Source: Sordariomycetes sp. S80-01Y (taxonomy: Eukaryota > Ascomycota > Sordariomycetes). From it: a stretch of DNA of 64,000 nt. The notes below the pieces were generated by a model. The model did not search any database. It was not told the DNA's origin and worked only from the letters and a program-made list of their open reading frames with translations. Location of the stretch: contig JAXQJY010000018.1 of assembly GCA_037042185.1 (NCBI GenBank), forward strand, positions 124,001-188,000, written 5' to 3'. Positions within the stretch are counted from its first letter, which is position 1. Every line of letters starts with the position of its first letter. The position numbers and the translations under genes were made by a program. This document shows positions 1-11,990 of the stretch, piece by piece.

Positions 1-1962
1 TCTCCTTCTCGTCGAAGACCGTGAAGCTCGAGGCGGAAGAAAGGTCGGAGCTTGTCTTGGCGTGGGTGAAGGACGAAGAAGACGACGACAGCGACGGGCG
101 GACGGTGGCGATGATGGCCGTCTTGGGCTTCTCGGGAAGAACCTCCTCGATCTCCTCGACGGGTACCGTGCTCTCCCTCAGAGCTTTCTTGTCGATCTTG
201 CCATTCGCCGTGAGCGGGAGCGCAGAGAGGCAGTGGAATTTGCTCGGCACGGCGTAGTAGGGCTGGCAGAACTGCATGTGCTTCTTTGCTTTCTCGGTGT
301 CGCAGTCCACGGGCGTTACAAAGGCGTGAAGCTCGTCATCGACCAGCAGGACGACAGCCTGCTCGACCTCTGGGCAGGACCTCAGAGACGCCGTCACGCC
401 GTCCAGCTCGACGCGGAATCCTTTGAACTTGACCTGGTCGTCTGAGCGGCCGAGGATGTGGATGGAGCCGTCCGCGTTCCAGCAGCCAAGGTCTCCGGTG
501 TTGTACATCATCGTTCTGGGCAGTCAGTACAGAAGCGAAGAACGCGAGGGAGAGGTGACCTACCCATCATTGGCAAAAGGGTCTGCGATGTAGCGCTCGG
601 CAGTCTTCTCAGGGAGGCCGATGTAGCCTTTGGAAACTCCCCATCCGCCGGCCCACATAACGCCGGACTGGCCTGCAGAAACCGGGCGGAGCGACTCATC
701 GAGGATGTAGACGTTGTTGTTTGGCGTGGGCTTGCCGATGGTGAGCGCCTGGCCGGGTTGATGGCGGTGCATCGTGTTGACAATGGTGGTTTCCGTTGGC
801 CCGCAACAGTTGTAGTATGTTCCTGAGCTCCCCCATGCGTCGGCCAGCCTGTTGCGTGCATGTTAGCAAAGACGACCTAGACTAGATGGCAAAGTCTTAC
901 CTCTGAGAGCTCGGCTCGCCAGCCGTGGCCACCGTCTTGATGTTGGGGAAGTCCTCCGGGTCGTACTTTGCCAGGATGCTCGGCGTCGCGACAAGCACAT
1001 CAACCTACAGCGAGTGTTACACGATGTTCTCCAGCCGCAGATATGGGGTTCCGGGGGCTTACCTCTTTCAACGCGCCTCTCCAGTCGGATCCTCGCAGCA
1101 TCAGCGTGCCGCCGTTGCACAAACATCCCAGCATCTCCCACGCGGCTGTTGAAGTCAGATCGCCGCACTCCGCACAGAAGATTGGCGGGAACTTACCCAT
1201 GTCGAAGCTCACGTTGAGCACCTGGCCAACGCGAGTGCCGGCGGTAATTCCCAAGTCACCGGGACCGAGGCAGAGCAGGTTGCAGACGTTTCGGTGGGTG
1301 ACGTCTACGCCTTTTGGAGTGCCGGTTGTGCCTGGGTTGGGGATTAGTATTGTCGCGGAAACGATCTGAAGCCAGTGAGTCGCCTGGCGCGAAGAGAACT
1401 GACCTGATGTGTAGATCACGTAGCAGCCTGAATCTGGCGTTGCCAAGTTTGCCGGCGGCCCAGTGCGACTAGGCGTATTTGGCTGGTCGTCCTCATCGAT
1501 GCAGACAACGTTCGCAACCGTCTTTTCGTCCACGCGATGACGAGTCGACCCCAGAGTCAGGACAGTACACGAATCGCCTCCGGCCTGGGCGATCACAAAT
1601 CGCAAAGTTGAGTCCGGCACAACGCCCCCGTCGAGAGGAACGTACTGGGCGCCGCACGTGAGGATGGACATGATGCCGACCAACATGTCGATCCCTCGTT
1701 TTACAACGAGGGGCACCCTTGAACCGGGAACGACGCCCATGTTCTGGAGCCTTTGCGCGAGAGCTGCGCTGCGCTGGGCGAGGGCGCTGTAGGTGATGGT
1801 CTTGGAGGTGGTGAGGTCTTTTGCGGCAAGACCGTTGGCGTGTTTTGAGGCGTGGTGGTAGAAGGCATCTGTGACTGTCAGGAAACGAGGCGTCTCCCGG
1901 GGCCCAAACATATAGCTTGGGGACAAGCCGCCCAGGGCAGCTGTGCTCATAGTGGTGGCCAT
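1..1962 (-). CDS. NRPS-like adenylating enzyme (A domain), 3'-truncated by the window edge
   Basis: At least 560 residues of an amino-acid/aryl-acid adenylation (ANL) domain that would activate a carboxylic acid with ATP. Six exons fit: 1404-1962, 1197-1331, 1063-1145, 901-1004, 564-848 and 1-515. Core motifs read in order: CYVIYTSG/TTGTPKG (A3, split by the first intron), FDMAAWE, NCCGPTETT (A5), YNTGDLG with GRSDDQVKFKGFRVE (A7/A8), and LTANGKIDKKAL (A10, with the catalytic Lys). Ser/Thr-rich sequence follows A10 and the frame stays open off the left edge, so a carrier domain and whatever follows lie outside. The start is the ATG at 1962; the frame extends to 1983 only through a TTG. The substrate cannot be inferred. 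No condensation domain precedes the A domain, so NRPS-like is safer than NRPS; an acyl-CoA-ligase-like enzyme is less likely. Confidence 0.85.
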
Positions 1963-4900
1963 GATCAGCACCGAGGGGGCCAACCTAGGTGATGCTTAGG
2001 TGAGGAGATATGACTGAGTACAAGACAAAGCTGGGACAGAAGGGCAACACAACAGTTGTCAAGATCGCGGAAGGGGTATAAGAAAGAGCAGAGACGCAGG
2101 CATGACCGAGTCAGGAGCAGTCCGAGCAGACTGGCTCTTAAGTACTCGCAACCTGATCCGCCCAGACTCGTCCTCCACGTCGTCCCGTCCACGGGAGCTT
2201 CTCTAGCTCGGCATGATGACCCGTTTCGATGCTCGAGGCCTGTGAAGTCCCTCCGTGTTCCAACTAGGGCAACTCGAGGGAGCCCGCTGTATCATCGTCG
2301 GTGAGAATCCGCTCCTCCTGCGGGCGAATCCGAGGCCACGGACGGACAGCCACCCCGTCTGCGGTTGGGCACATCGTGCTCTAGCCCCATTACGTAGCGC
2401 ATCGCAAGGCTATGAGAGGCTCGAGAGGAGGGCAGTGTCGAGACCTGGAAGCAGACACGGTGCTGCGTACTCGATGCTGCGGCGATGCACTACATACACA
2501 CTGACAGGGCCCTATCAGGCAAGAGAGCAGCGCCGGCACCGACAGATGCCCTTTTAGGAATCATCCAGCCTCTTGATATCATGATTCCCGAAAGGGGACA
2601 GGTGGACTGGGCCGGGCTGCTCCACCGTCGTGATGCAGCTGTCGCGCAGGTACGTTGGGGTGACGATATAGTCAGGTTGGGACAGGTCAGGACAGGCCAG
2701 GACCACGCTTCGGCTAGGATTAAGGTGTATGGCCAGCGCCGAGTGCAACCCCACGTCGCGGCTACCTGTCAGGCCTGTCAGGCCTGTCAAGTGCGTCTGC
2801 ATGCACTTTAGTCTTAGCCTGTTTGCGCGCTTAAGGGCGACGGGGATCTGGCTTGCTGGGGATGTCTCACCTGCAGGCAGATGTAACCGCGCGAGCGTGG
2901 GTGCGATGGATCGTCTCCAGGCCCCCAGCTAGCACGCCGCACCACGCAGAGAGATTTTGAGCAGAAGTGCGATCTGGAAAGCGTCAGAAACGGGCATGGC
3001 GGTGTTTTTTCCCGCCTGACTAGCGCAGATGGTAGCGCAAAAGTGTTGTCTCGAATGGGAGAGAGGAAATGGCGGTGACTCTGTTGTCGACTTCAGTGTA
3101 CAAAGAGCTGGAGCACGTCCACTTCTACGCAGCTGAAAAGCATTGTGGCCAGAGACATCCCGATCGAGCTGTTCATGGCGCCGCCGAACACCTGTTCGCC
3201 AGGGCCAGGGAAGTCCGACGCAAACCCGACATGGCCAACGTGTCCGAAAGAGCCCCCCCGGCCTTGGTCCCGGCGCGGCTGTTCGACGGCGAGGCAAAGT
3301 TCGCTGCAGCGGAGTGCAACGGACCGTGGTCGCTCGGCTCGGACGCATAGACGAAAGAGCTTTCGGCTGCGAAAGACGTCGTGCGAGCTTCCAGACCTTG
3401 CTCAAGCCTCGAAGCCCCCTCTAAAATCCCCATCGAGACGAGACACGAGTTTCGAAAATACCGCGATGGTCGTATGGACGGCCCGCGAGCCAAACAAGAC
3501 CAAGGAACGGCTCGGGCGTCTTGCCAAATCTTCGTGGTCGTGGTGCTGACTGAGTCGTTTGTCATGAGGTGACCTTGTCGCGTTGTGGTATCCCGGAGTA
3601 TCGTCTTCCCCGCACCCTGGCCGCCCATCCTGGAGCTTTTCCTCGCGTGGGTGCTTTGTGTGCCGCGGCATCTCCAACCTGCTGAACCGTGGAAATCCTC
3701 TGTCAAAAAGACCGCCAGACCAGTCGAGGTGTCGTCGCCCGGGGCGTGTTGGCTGCGGTGCTCCAGCGGATGCAGCTTTGCAGGGCCGGAGCAGGAACCA
3801 GCTTGTCATCAACTTGCAGTAGCTCCAGACAAGTGCCGTTTGCTGAAGAATTGGCGCCGCAGAGATCAACGCCAGCCCCCGACGGCCGGGTCGGCCTGTC
3901 ACCGAGCGCTGCCCTCTTCTCTCCTCTACGTCTCCGTCTCCGTCTCCCTTGGCCCGGCCTATGGCGTGCAGAGGGAGCATCGTTCTGAGTTGCGTTGCGT
4001 CGAGCTGAGCTGATTGACATGGACGGGACGTGACAGGTAACCCTGACAGGTGACAGACAGCCGACAGCTTCTTGGCTGGGACGACGGTTCCCTCGCGATT
4101 GGTGGGTCTGGAGTCTTCAACGCCGCCAAAGGGTTGTCCACCCCTGGTCCTCCCGCCGTGACCTCCCTGTTTCCGGTCCCGCCCCGCGTTCCAAGCCGGA
4201 AGCTATAACGGCGGGAAACTGGGATATAGCTCGTATTCCAGTCCCATGTACGGAGACGCACAACACGATTCATTCCATAGCAAACTTCCGAGCTTCGAAA
4301 CAAGGCTCATTTCCCGTCGCGTGGCAGCGAAACGAGCCCCGGCCTGATTGCGAGCGCCCCCGTCGTGATCAGCATCATCGCTGGAAGGGCGGGCGGGGCC
4401 TGAGACCCGGTGTTAAGGGCGCTTCTGCTGCATGTCTCAACCGTCCACCGGGGCCCGTCCCAACCACCGCCGCTTTTCTGCGCAAAACATGTCGAAAAGT
4501 CAGATGCGCAGCGTCCGCAACGGTGATAAGCAGATCCGTTGAGGCGGGGTAGAGGTTGCTCGCCAAAGCTTAGCTGGCAACATGCTGACCGACGGCAGCC
4601 AAACGCGGACAGATGTTTAGATAGGGCCTGTATTGGGCGTAGGTTGCTGTCGTTGTTGAGGGAGACCCTGTTGAGGCTCAGCATGCAAGCCAGAGACAGC
4701 AGGGCACGTCGGTACCTCCCAAATAGATCATTGTCAGTCAAAAAGAGATGCCCTTCAGCAGCTTTCGGGGCAATGTCTCAGTCGGCCCTCACCAAAGCAG
4801 CTAGACAGACACGTCAACAGCCTGTTAGTCCGCACCTGTACATCAGGGTACCTGTCCACGCACCTCGGCGCACGTAGTATTTGACCCCTCAAGGTCCCAG

Positions 4901-5036
4901 CCACGTCGCGAACCGGTCCCGTGGGTTTCCAACGTTGTCAGCTCCAGCAGAACCTTTTTGATCACGAATCATCCAGCTCCTCCCACCGCCAACTTGCAGA
5001 ATCTTGCATAGATCTGCGCGCCATCCCCACCGAGCC
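1963..5036. other. 3.1 kb gap between head-to-head genes, no supported gene
   Basis: Both strands carry open frames of up to 192 codons around 3.1-4.0 kb, but they overlap one another, lack family motifs and look like chance frames in GC-rich DNA. The region must contain the promoters of the NRPS-like gene (leftward) and the crotonase gene (rightward). A short tandem repeat lies near 2765. Nothing else is supported. Confidence 0.6.
2765..2789. repeat. 9-bp tandem repeat, about 2.8 copies
   Basis: The unit CCTGTCAGG is repeated at 2765-2773 and 2774-2782, followed by a partial copy. Related CAGG/CTGTCA words occur nearby (around 2690-2700 and 4035-4060). It is non-coding and has no obvious function. 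Confidence 0.7.
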
Positions 5037-6166
5037 ATGAGTGAGACACTTGTGACGGCGACCACGCCGGTCGACGGTGTGCGCGTGCTCGCCTTCAACC
5101 GACCCGGCAAGCGCAACGCTCTCTCGCAGCAGCTCATCGGAGAGTTCCTGGAGAAGATCGCCGCAGCCGACTCGGACAAGGAAGTCCGCGTCATTGTGGT
5201 GACCGGCAGCACTTCCTTCTTCTGCGGTGAGCGTGGTCGAGGCTCCATCTAGCGCAGTTCAAGCTGACAAAGGCACGCATAGCCGGGGCCGATATCAAAG
5301 AGATCTCAGGACTAGACGCCGAGGAGGCTAGGCGCTGCCGCTACCTCGAGAACCTTTGCCAGGGCCTGAAAAATGTCCACAAGCCCGTCATCGCGGCCGT
5401 CGAGGGCATGGCGGTGAGTAGAAAATCACGAACGGCTTTTCCCTAGCTGCGTCCAAGTTGACTAAACATCATCCTCGGCAGTTGGGCGGCGGCTTTGAAG
5501 TTGCCCTCATGGTAAGAGAACCCCCACATTTCAAAGTCTTCGATCAGAGCTGAGGAGTTTCTGCGCACAGTGCGACCTGATCTTTGCCTCGACCAACAGC
5601 AAATTCGGCCTGCCAGAGGTCAGCATAGGATTGCTCCCCGGAGCCGGGGGTACCCAGCGTTTGACCAATGCTGTTGGCAAGTTCAAAGTGCGTACCTATA
5701 TGGCCTGTAAAAGTGACATGATCATGGGACCTGTGCTGAGACATGGTTGTTTTCTTGTCGATGTAGGCTATGCAGATGATCCTGTTGGGAACCCCCATCT
5801 CAGCCGAAGACGCTCGTTCAGCTGGCCTGGTCGCCGATCTATTCGAACCAGGGAGTGTGCTTGACCAGGTCCTCCAAACCGCTTCAAAGTTAGCTTCGAT
5901 GAGCGGGACGGCCCTCTCCCTGGCGAAGGAGGCCATCTGCAGATGTAAGTGCGATCCCGCTGCGACGCAGACACCCCTTTCCTGAGTCCAACCCTGGTCC
6001 TTGAGATGAGATGAGATGAATTTCTGACTCGCGACTCGCAGCGGACGATCTCGGCCGAGACGACGAGTTCGAAAGGAGTCTGTACTATCACGCGTTTGGA
6101 ACAGCGGATAAGCGTGAGGGCGTTGGCGCCTTTCTTGAAAAGAGGAGTCCATCCTGGGGTCGATGA
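5037..6166 (+). CDS. enoyl-CoA hydratase/isomerase family protein (crotonase fold)
   Basis: 256 residues, the usual crotonase length, from six exons: 5037-5226, 5283-5413, 5482-5511, 5571-5687, 5767-5944 and 6042-6166. Removing the first intron creates the hallmark FCAGADIKE oxyanion-hole segment. [12 protein letters not shown] and [18 protein letters not shown] follow and include the second oxyanion-hole glycine and the usual catalytic-glutamate region. The enzyme would hydrate or isomerise a 2-enoyl-CoA in fatty-acid or branched-chain amino-acid oxidation, in mitochondria or peroxisomes. The C-terminus (ending SWGR) shows no clear PTS1, and no strong presequence is visible, so location is open. 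One exon is only 30 nt. The ATG at 5037 starts the conserved domain within a few residues. Confidence 0.9.
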
Positions 6167-6307
6167 GCGGGCAGGGTTAGTTGCTAGTCTTCGGGAATCG
6201 GTGAGACATTTGTTTCTCGGAAAGAAAGTATATTCTCTAGTACTCTGTTGGGGTCAGTGTCTTGAGCACCCAACCAAATCACCCTAACCAGATCTCATTG
6301 CCAAGCT

Positions 6308-7242
6308 CTAGGCGCCCTTGGGTGGCAGGCGACTGGCGATGAAAGCTTCTACGTCGTCTAGTTCCTCAACGCAAGCCGAGTGTTCCATTCCCCTTTTCAC
6401 TGTCAGTCGAATGGCTACGTAAGACGCAGCAGATACTTACTTGTAAGTCTTGAATGTGACGTCGTATCCCATTTTCTTCAGCGCTGCCTCGCTGTCCTGC
6501 GCGAGGGGGTACCTCACCAAAGGATCCATGTCACCGTGACCCATGAGGATGGGTGTTCCTTTGTTGAGGTTGGCATCAGGAACATGATCCTTGAAGCTCT
6601 GGTGAAGCAGAAGCCAGGACGACAAGCCAACGATGCCTCCGATCTTGACCGGGGCCGTCAGACCGGAAAAGATGCTCATGGCGCCGCCCTGAGAGAAGCC
6701 TCCGAGCATGATGCGATCGGCAGAAATGCCGGACTTGATCTCGTCCTGGATCAGGGAGTGCACATAGGCCTGGGACTGCAGGATACCGGGTCCATCTTCG
6801 TCGACCGAGCGGGCACCCAGCGAGTCCACGGAGTAGCCCAGGGCTTTGATGTCGAACCAGCCAGGCATCTGGAAGCCCCCATTCTATGACAACATCAGCA
6901 ATGCCCCTAAAGAACCAAGACAGCTAGACTGACCATGGTGATGGGGATGGGAGGAGCGTTGGGCAAGACGAACTTGACCTCGTCAAGCCTCTGCCTCCGC
7001 CTCTTCATGTGCTCAACAGCATCCGCCCAGCCTGCGCCGCTATCTCCCAGGCCATGGATGAAGATAACGGTAGCAGTGTGCTGCTTAGTGGCGGGCAGCA
7101 CAATGGGCGCAGCCCGTCGAACGGTAGAAGCCATCTTGGTGTCTGCGGGTGGGGACGACAGGGCGTATATAAAGCTGAGGGCGCCGACAATCAGGCTGAT
7201 GAGGATGATCGAGATCCAAGTCTTGTCCAGACGCAGTTGCAT
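6308..7242 (-). CDS. acyl-protein thioesterase / lysophospholipase-like serine hydrolase
   Basis: Alpha/beta hydrolase of the APT1 family, predicted to remove palmitoyl groups from S-acylated proteins. Exons are 6934-7242, 6441-6883 and 6308-6392, giving 278 residues. Visible features are FIHGLGDSGAGW near the N-terminus, the nucleophile elbow GGFSQGGAMS, the catalytic Asp in GHGDMDPLV and the catalytic His in GMEHS, which is carried by the last exon. The first ATG (7242) gives a short cytosolic segment followed by a hydrophobic stretch, WISIILISLIVGALSFIYAL, absent from classic soluble APT1. A second in-frame ATG at 7134 would give the canonical cytosolic protein of about 242 residues. Which start is used decides whether it is membrane-anchored. 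Confidence 0.9.
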
Positions 7243-8497
7243 CGGCTTCAGGGTCTCGAATCGTCGTTTCTGGCCGCGGTTGCGCTGTGAGGGCCTTGAG
7301 GAGGATGGAGGCTGAGGGAGGGTTGTGGCCTATGAGGTCACAGCGTTACAGCCAAAGGTGCTGGAAGGCGAGCACGGGTAATTCCCGGATCAAACGCTCC
7401 GGTGGTGGGTGGTGCAGGGTAGGCAAGGCCTGGAAGTGCAACCGGTCAGCCCGCTCTGCCAGCACCAGCATGTTTCTCTTCTGACTACACCCGTCGACAA
7501 TTTCTCACAATCTGCGCAGAAGTCGTGAACTTGAGTCGTCTATTCTCTTCAAAGACTTTCGCAGCTTGTTGAAGCTTCGGCTGGATGTGGTCAGGCCTGT
7601 CGTTGTGGCCGCTGTCGCATTGACTTCACTCGGAATTGAAACACGACGCGTGCCAACACCAAACTCCAAGGAATCCCACGATGCGTTGCTCGACCATGCA
7701 ATGCGGACGCCAAGCTTCTCATTCTAGGGTCCTACACCAAGTTCAAGAGGCTCTCAATATCCCGCGCTGCACCATCTGCGACGTTCCCCACCTGTTGGGT
7801 CCTCAGCCTGGCCACGCGGGTTGACTAGCGAACTTCACTACTGAACCCCATCCCATGTTCGACAATTTAGCCGCAAGAATTGCACTTTTTCATTGCAAAT
7901 TCTGGCCAGGGATTTCTTGGAAGGACACTCTCCTCTGGCTAAGTACATTGAGGCAAGCTTGCCCCAGGGAAGGGTCTTCAACCCTACGAAACCCACGCCG
8001 TCAGGAATGGCTAAAAGAACTTTGGCATGCACAAGTGCGTTATATGTGCAGAAATACCGACGTTACACTACTTTATCTTCGTCGTGCGTCCCTTTTTGGT
8101 GCTTTGGTCCATCGCGGACCTTTTGTCGGCAGATCGACCTTCTGGAAACGGATGTCGCTCACGCGTCTCTTTAGAACTCCGTCTCCCGAAGCCGATGCTG
8201 AGGGAAACTTGACAGCAAAGTCCGCTGCAAGGCATAAGCCAAGCATGTTGCCAATTTTTGCACTTCGCTGGATGCTCTCGACAGGACTGAATTGGCTGGT
8301 AATATGACGACTGCTGCCGCTGTCTCGCTCACCTTTCGTATCTCGCATACGGAGTAACCCCCACAGTCGCATCTCCAGACTGCACCGGCAACATAGTCAA
8401 TCTTCCCCGTGGCTGTAAAGATGAATGCGGCTGCGGAATCAACCGTCGCTTGTCGCCTGTCGCCGTCGCTTTAGAACTTTGTATGGCAGTCTAAGAC
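7243..8497. other. intergenic, head-to-head promoters, no gene seen
   Basis: Non-coding stretch between the thioesterase (leftward) and the amino-acid oxidase (rightward). Open frames up to 150 codons at 7.8-8.3 kb lack family motifs and sit in both orientations. No repeat or mobile element is apparent. Confidence 0.55.
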
Positions 8498-8503
8498 TAT
8501 AAA
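8498..8503 (+). promoter_or_regulatory. TATA box of the L-amino-acid-oxidase-like gene
   Basis: TATAAA lies 69 bp upstream of the ATG at 8567. That ATG is in a near-ideal context, GCCACCATG. Confidence 0.5.
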
Positions 8504-8566
8504 GATGACAAGGGAGCTCCCTTCATCTTCCGGACCTACAGCTCTGAACGCAGCATAGTTGCCACC

Positions 8567-10778
8567 ATGTGGTTTGAAAGTCTGGTCATCGGCCTTTTCA
8601 TTAGTTCTGCTCAAGCAGGAAATCATATTCGCTTAGAAACCAGATCCCGCCTCTCGTCTCGCCTTGCCAATGTCCACGTCGACTACGATCTCCCTCTCGA
8701 AGGTGGCGTGGCTTTCACCTACGGCGACTGCGACTCAACGGGCGAAGATGAGTCCCATCATCTTATTTCACGGACTCTAGAAGGAGGTGGTGCTGGCAAG
8801 TCTCATCGCCTCGTCTGGGTGATGCCCCGCGAAGCTATCTCCGGGGGCTGCCTGGCTGCCTGGACTGAATCTGGTGAGCTGGTGGGCCGCAGCGAGCCTC
8901 AAGACTTAGAGCAATCGCACGCTTTCTGGAGACGAGACGAGGGCATTGAAATGACCCCAGAGAACGGTATCAATGTTTGGGGCCCTTGGTTCGACGGTGT
9001 CAAACTTCTAGAAGAGAAGAACCCGGGCCATGTCGACGTCGAAGCTGCCAAGGCCAAGGAGATAGCCATTGTCGGTGCTGGCATGGGCGGCTTGATGACC
9101 TACTTGATCCTGCAGCAAGCTGGTCTGACAAACGTTACTTTACTGGAGTCAAGCAATCGCCTGGGGGGCCGGGTCCGAACTGAGTACCTTTCGGGCGGCC
9201 CCTGGGACTATGACTACCAAGAGCTGGGACCGATGCGCATTCCTCACACGACTCAGATCGGGGACAAAAGCTACAACATCAGCGACCAGAAGATTTTATT
9301 TCAGCTCGTTGACGAGCTCAACCGCATCAACGCCGATGTGAACCCTGATCTCAGCGTGGACTTCATCCCCTTCTACCAACGTAGCAACAATAGCTTTGTG
9401 TACCACAAGGAACGGAAGATGGAGAACGGCTTGCCTCCTACACAAGCTGATGTGAGAGATAATCCGTCCCTTGGGGCCCCACCTGTCGAGATCCCGGAAT
9501 CAGCGAAGAAGCTGAAGGAGGAGGTTCTGGCATCGCTGAACACAGATGACTTGGGTGTCGGGTTGGCGGAGAACATCTGGCAAGCGCATGCTGACTTCTT
9601 GGAGTCCGGTGGACCAGGTGGTCTCCCCGGAGATCAATGGTCTGAGTTTGGGTACCTTGTCGGCTACCTGAATGCCACCTTGACCGACACGAACGCCATT
9701 ACCGGGGGCATCGGCTACAACAACTATTTTGGAAAGGCCTACTACGGTGTTCTCTTCGGGCCTTACACCAACATGAAGACGGTGGACGGAGGTATGAATC
9801 GTCTGCCCAACGCTTTCGGCCCCCTGGTGGAGGACAGGATATCCTACGACACCAAGGTCGAGCGCATCAAGTACCACAACGGAACGGATCGCCTCACTCT
9901 GCAATGGCGCGCGAACTACACAGAGAAGCTCGAATCAGGCGACTATGACTACGCCATCATCACTGCGCCGCTGCCTGTCGTCTCACGCATGCGTCTTCCT
10001 GACCTCCCCTTTGCCATGCGCAACGCAATCGACACCATGACTTACGGGTCCGCCTGCAAGGTCGCCCTGGAATACAGATCTCGCTTCTGGGAGCACTTTG
10101 ACAGGCCCATCTACGGCTCTTGCGACACATCAACCGATATCCCTGGCCTAGGCAGCATTTGCTATCCGTCGTACGGTATCAACGGCACCGGCCCCGGGTC
10201 TATCTTGGCCACCTACGAAATCGACCCGCCGATGGGAGTTCAGTGGGTTGCTGTGCCCGAGGAGCAGCACGTGCAGTACGTCGTCGACTCCATGGCCGAG
10301 ATCCACGGCGACATTGCGCTTGAGGAATATACAGGCAAGTATGCCCGTCAGTGCTGGCAGATGGACGAGTTTGCAGCCGGTGGCTGGGCAGCGCCCACCG
10401 TAGGTGACCACGAGACGTATCTACCGGCGTTTTTCAAGACGCATTCAAATGTGAGCTACCCAGAGCGTTCTGGGGCGTTGTTTTGGGAAGTGCTGACAAT
10501 GCCAGATGATTTTCGTGGGCGAGCATGCCTCGATTACGCACTCTTGGATCGCATCGGCACTTGAATCGGGCATTCGTGGCAGTGTGCAGCTTCTTCTGGG
10601 TAGGTTAAGAATTCACGCTAAATCCTCTCGGGTCGAAATCAATGCTAAGGCGTACTCTAGAACTAGGCCTGGTGGACGAGGCGAAGGAGGTGGTGGACAA
10701 GTGGCTCGCACGATGGATCAGTGTTGTAAGCCAGAGTCTTCCCACACCCACGGCAATGCGGCCGACTGACGCCAGTAG
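8567..10778 (+). CDS. secreted L-amino-acid-oxidase-like flavin amine oxidase
   Basis: About 681 residues. A hydrophobic signal peptide (WFESLVIGLFISSAQAG) precedes an N-terminal extension of about 160 residues. The FAD-binding Rossmann motif IAIVGAGMGGLMTYL then runs into ESSNRLGGRV. The enzyme would oxidise L-amino acids extracellularly, yielding ammonia, keto acid and H2O2. The first exon stays open to a stop at 10562-10564, but the conserved C-terminal FAD segment (IFVGEHASITHSW) is in another frame. Introns at 10451-10505 and 10600-10660 restore it, and a third at 10726-10775 gives the stop at 10776-10778. Without that last intron the frame ends near 10953. The precise substrate (for example L-Lys or aromatic residues) is not determinable. 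Confidence 0.85.
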
Positions 10779-11914
10779 TGAATGGATACATCACCAAACC
10801 CAAAGTAGAAAAAAGGCAGCAATATTAAAGCAAAGCAAATCAATGGACTTGCGCAGGGCTTGTTTCACGAAGCCAGACCAGCAGCGCCCCTACGCCCGAC
10901 TTGATGTGCTCCGGCGTCTCCAGCCGGCCTCGGAGCCGCAGCGCACTGATTAGCAGGCGAACCTGTTGCCACGACGCGTCGCGTAGGACTTTACGCGGAG
11001 TTTTAAATGGAACAAATCCTCAGGCAATGACATCAAGACGGCAATGTCGCATTCGTCCGCGTCAGGTGGACGCGATGAGTAACACTGGCGCTGCGCCACG
11101 CAGGCTGCCATTTCCCTGCAAACAGTCGCCCGTGGCTTGCTGTAACAGACCAAGGCTTTCCCCCAGTTGATGAATCGAAAGACGTAGAGAACACTCGTCG
11201 TTTCTCGAAGCCTACGCAGTTTGAAATAAAATGCAAATGGCCACACGAGACAGGAGTCCTACTCAGGCTGGGTTGGTGTGCAGATCGGCGGCTCATGCTG
11301 ACGCGGTGCCGTATCTGCGGAGATCCCGGTCATCTTCCCACCCTCCATAGACATTCTCCCACGATTCCAGCATGTTACACGCACCTTGGTATCATGAGGT
11401 TTAACCTCGCCCCCACCAGCCGGCAGATATAGCCTTTCCCTCCCCTTTCCCCAGGGTCCCGGGCGGCCATCGAGGGACGGCCCCGCGGGTAATCCGGCTC
11501 GTCGTATGGAGCAGCAGACGCCTGAATCCTCGCTGGCAGGACGCCTGCATAACCATGCAGCCCTACTGAGCCCTTGCTCGACCCAATCAGCACTTGGGCT
11601 CCCTGCCCACTAGCCTCTCCCAAAATCCCATGTCTTGCCCCTCGTTTCTGGTCAGAGGACTTTGTCAGCCCCGCGATGGTTGAGACAAGGAGACCACCAT
11701 CACGAGCCCGTAACCGCGTACCTACACGTAACCCTTCTTAGTCACCCCGTGCCGCACGCCCTGCTCGAAGACGAGGCCAAGTCACACCCTCTTTCTCTAT
11801 GACGCTTGTTTCTGATCTCTGATCTCTCACTCGTCGCCTTGTTCTCGCTTAGCTAGCGCTGGGCGGGAGAGATTTGAAGACTCAGCGCGGCTGTGCCCAG
11901 CTGCCTCAAGCCGT
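10779..11914. other. 1.1 kb intergenic, no gene seen
   Basis: Contains the amino-acid oxidase 3' region and the promoter of the STAND gene, including a pyrimidine-rich tract with repeated CTGATCTCT around 11812-11830. Open frames are short and without motifs. Confidence 0.55.
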
Positions 11915-11921
11915 TATATAA
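11915..11921 (+). promoter_or_regulatory. TATA box of the STAND/NACHT gene
   Basis: TATATAA occurs 76 bp upstream of the ATG at 11991, followed by a CT-rich stretch. Spacing and orientation fit a core promoter. Confidence 0.5.
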
Positions 11922-11990
11922 CGTCGTGGGTATCCTGCCTCCGGCCTCGCAAGCTGGTTCTTCTCAAATACACATTCTTTACAGAAAATC

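Noticed and set aside
3402-3980. 192-codon minus-strand open frame
   Set aside because: Overlaps several other frames of similar length on both strands; no recognisable motif or splice partners.
8567-10564. Single-exon amino-acid oxidase ending at 10564
   Set aside because: It lacks the conserved C-terminal FAD motif, which appears in another frame after a clear GT-AG intron.
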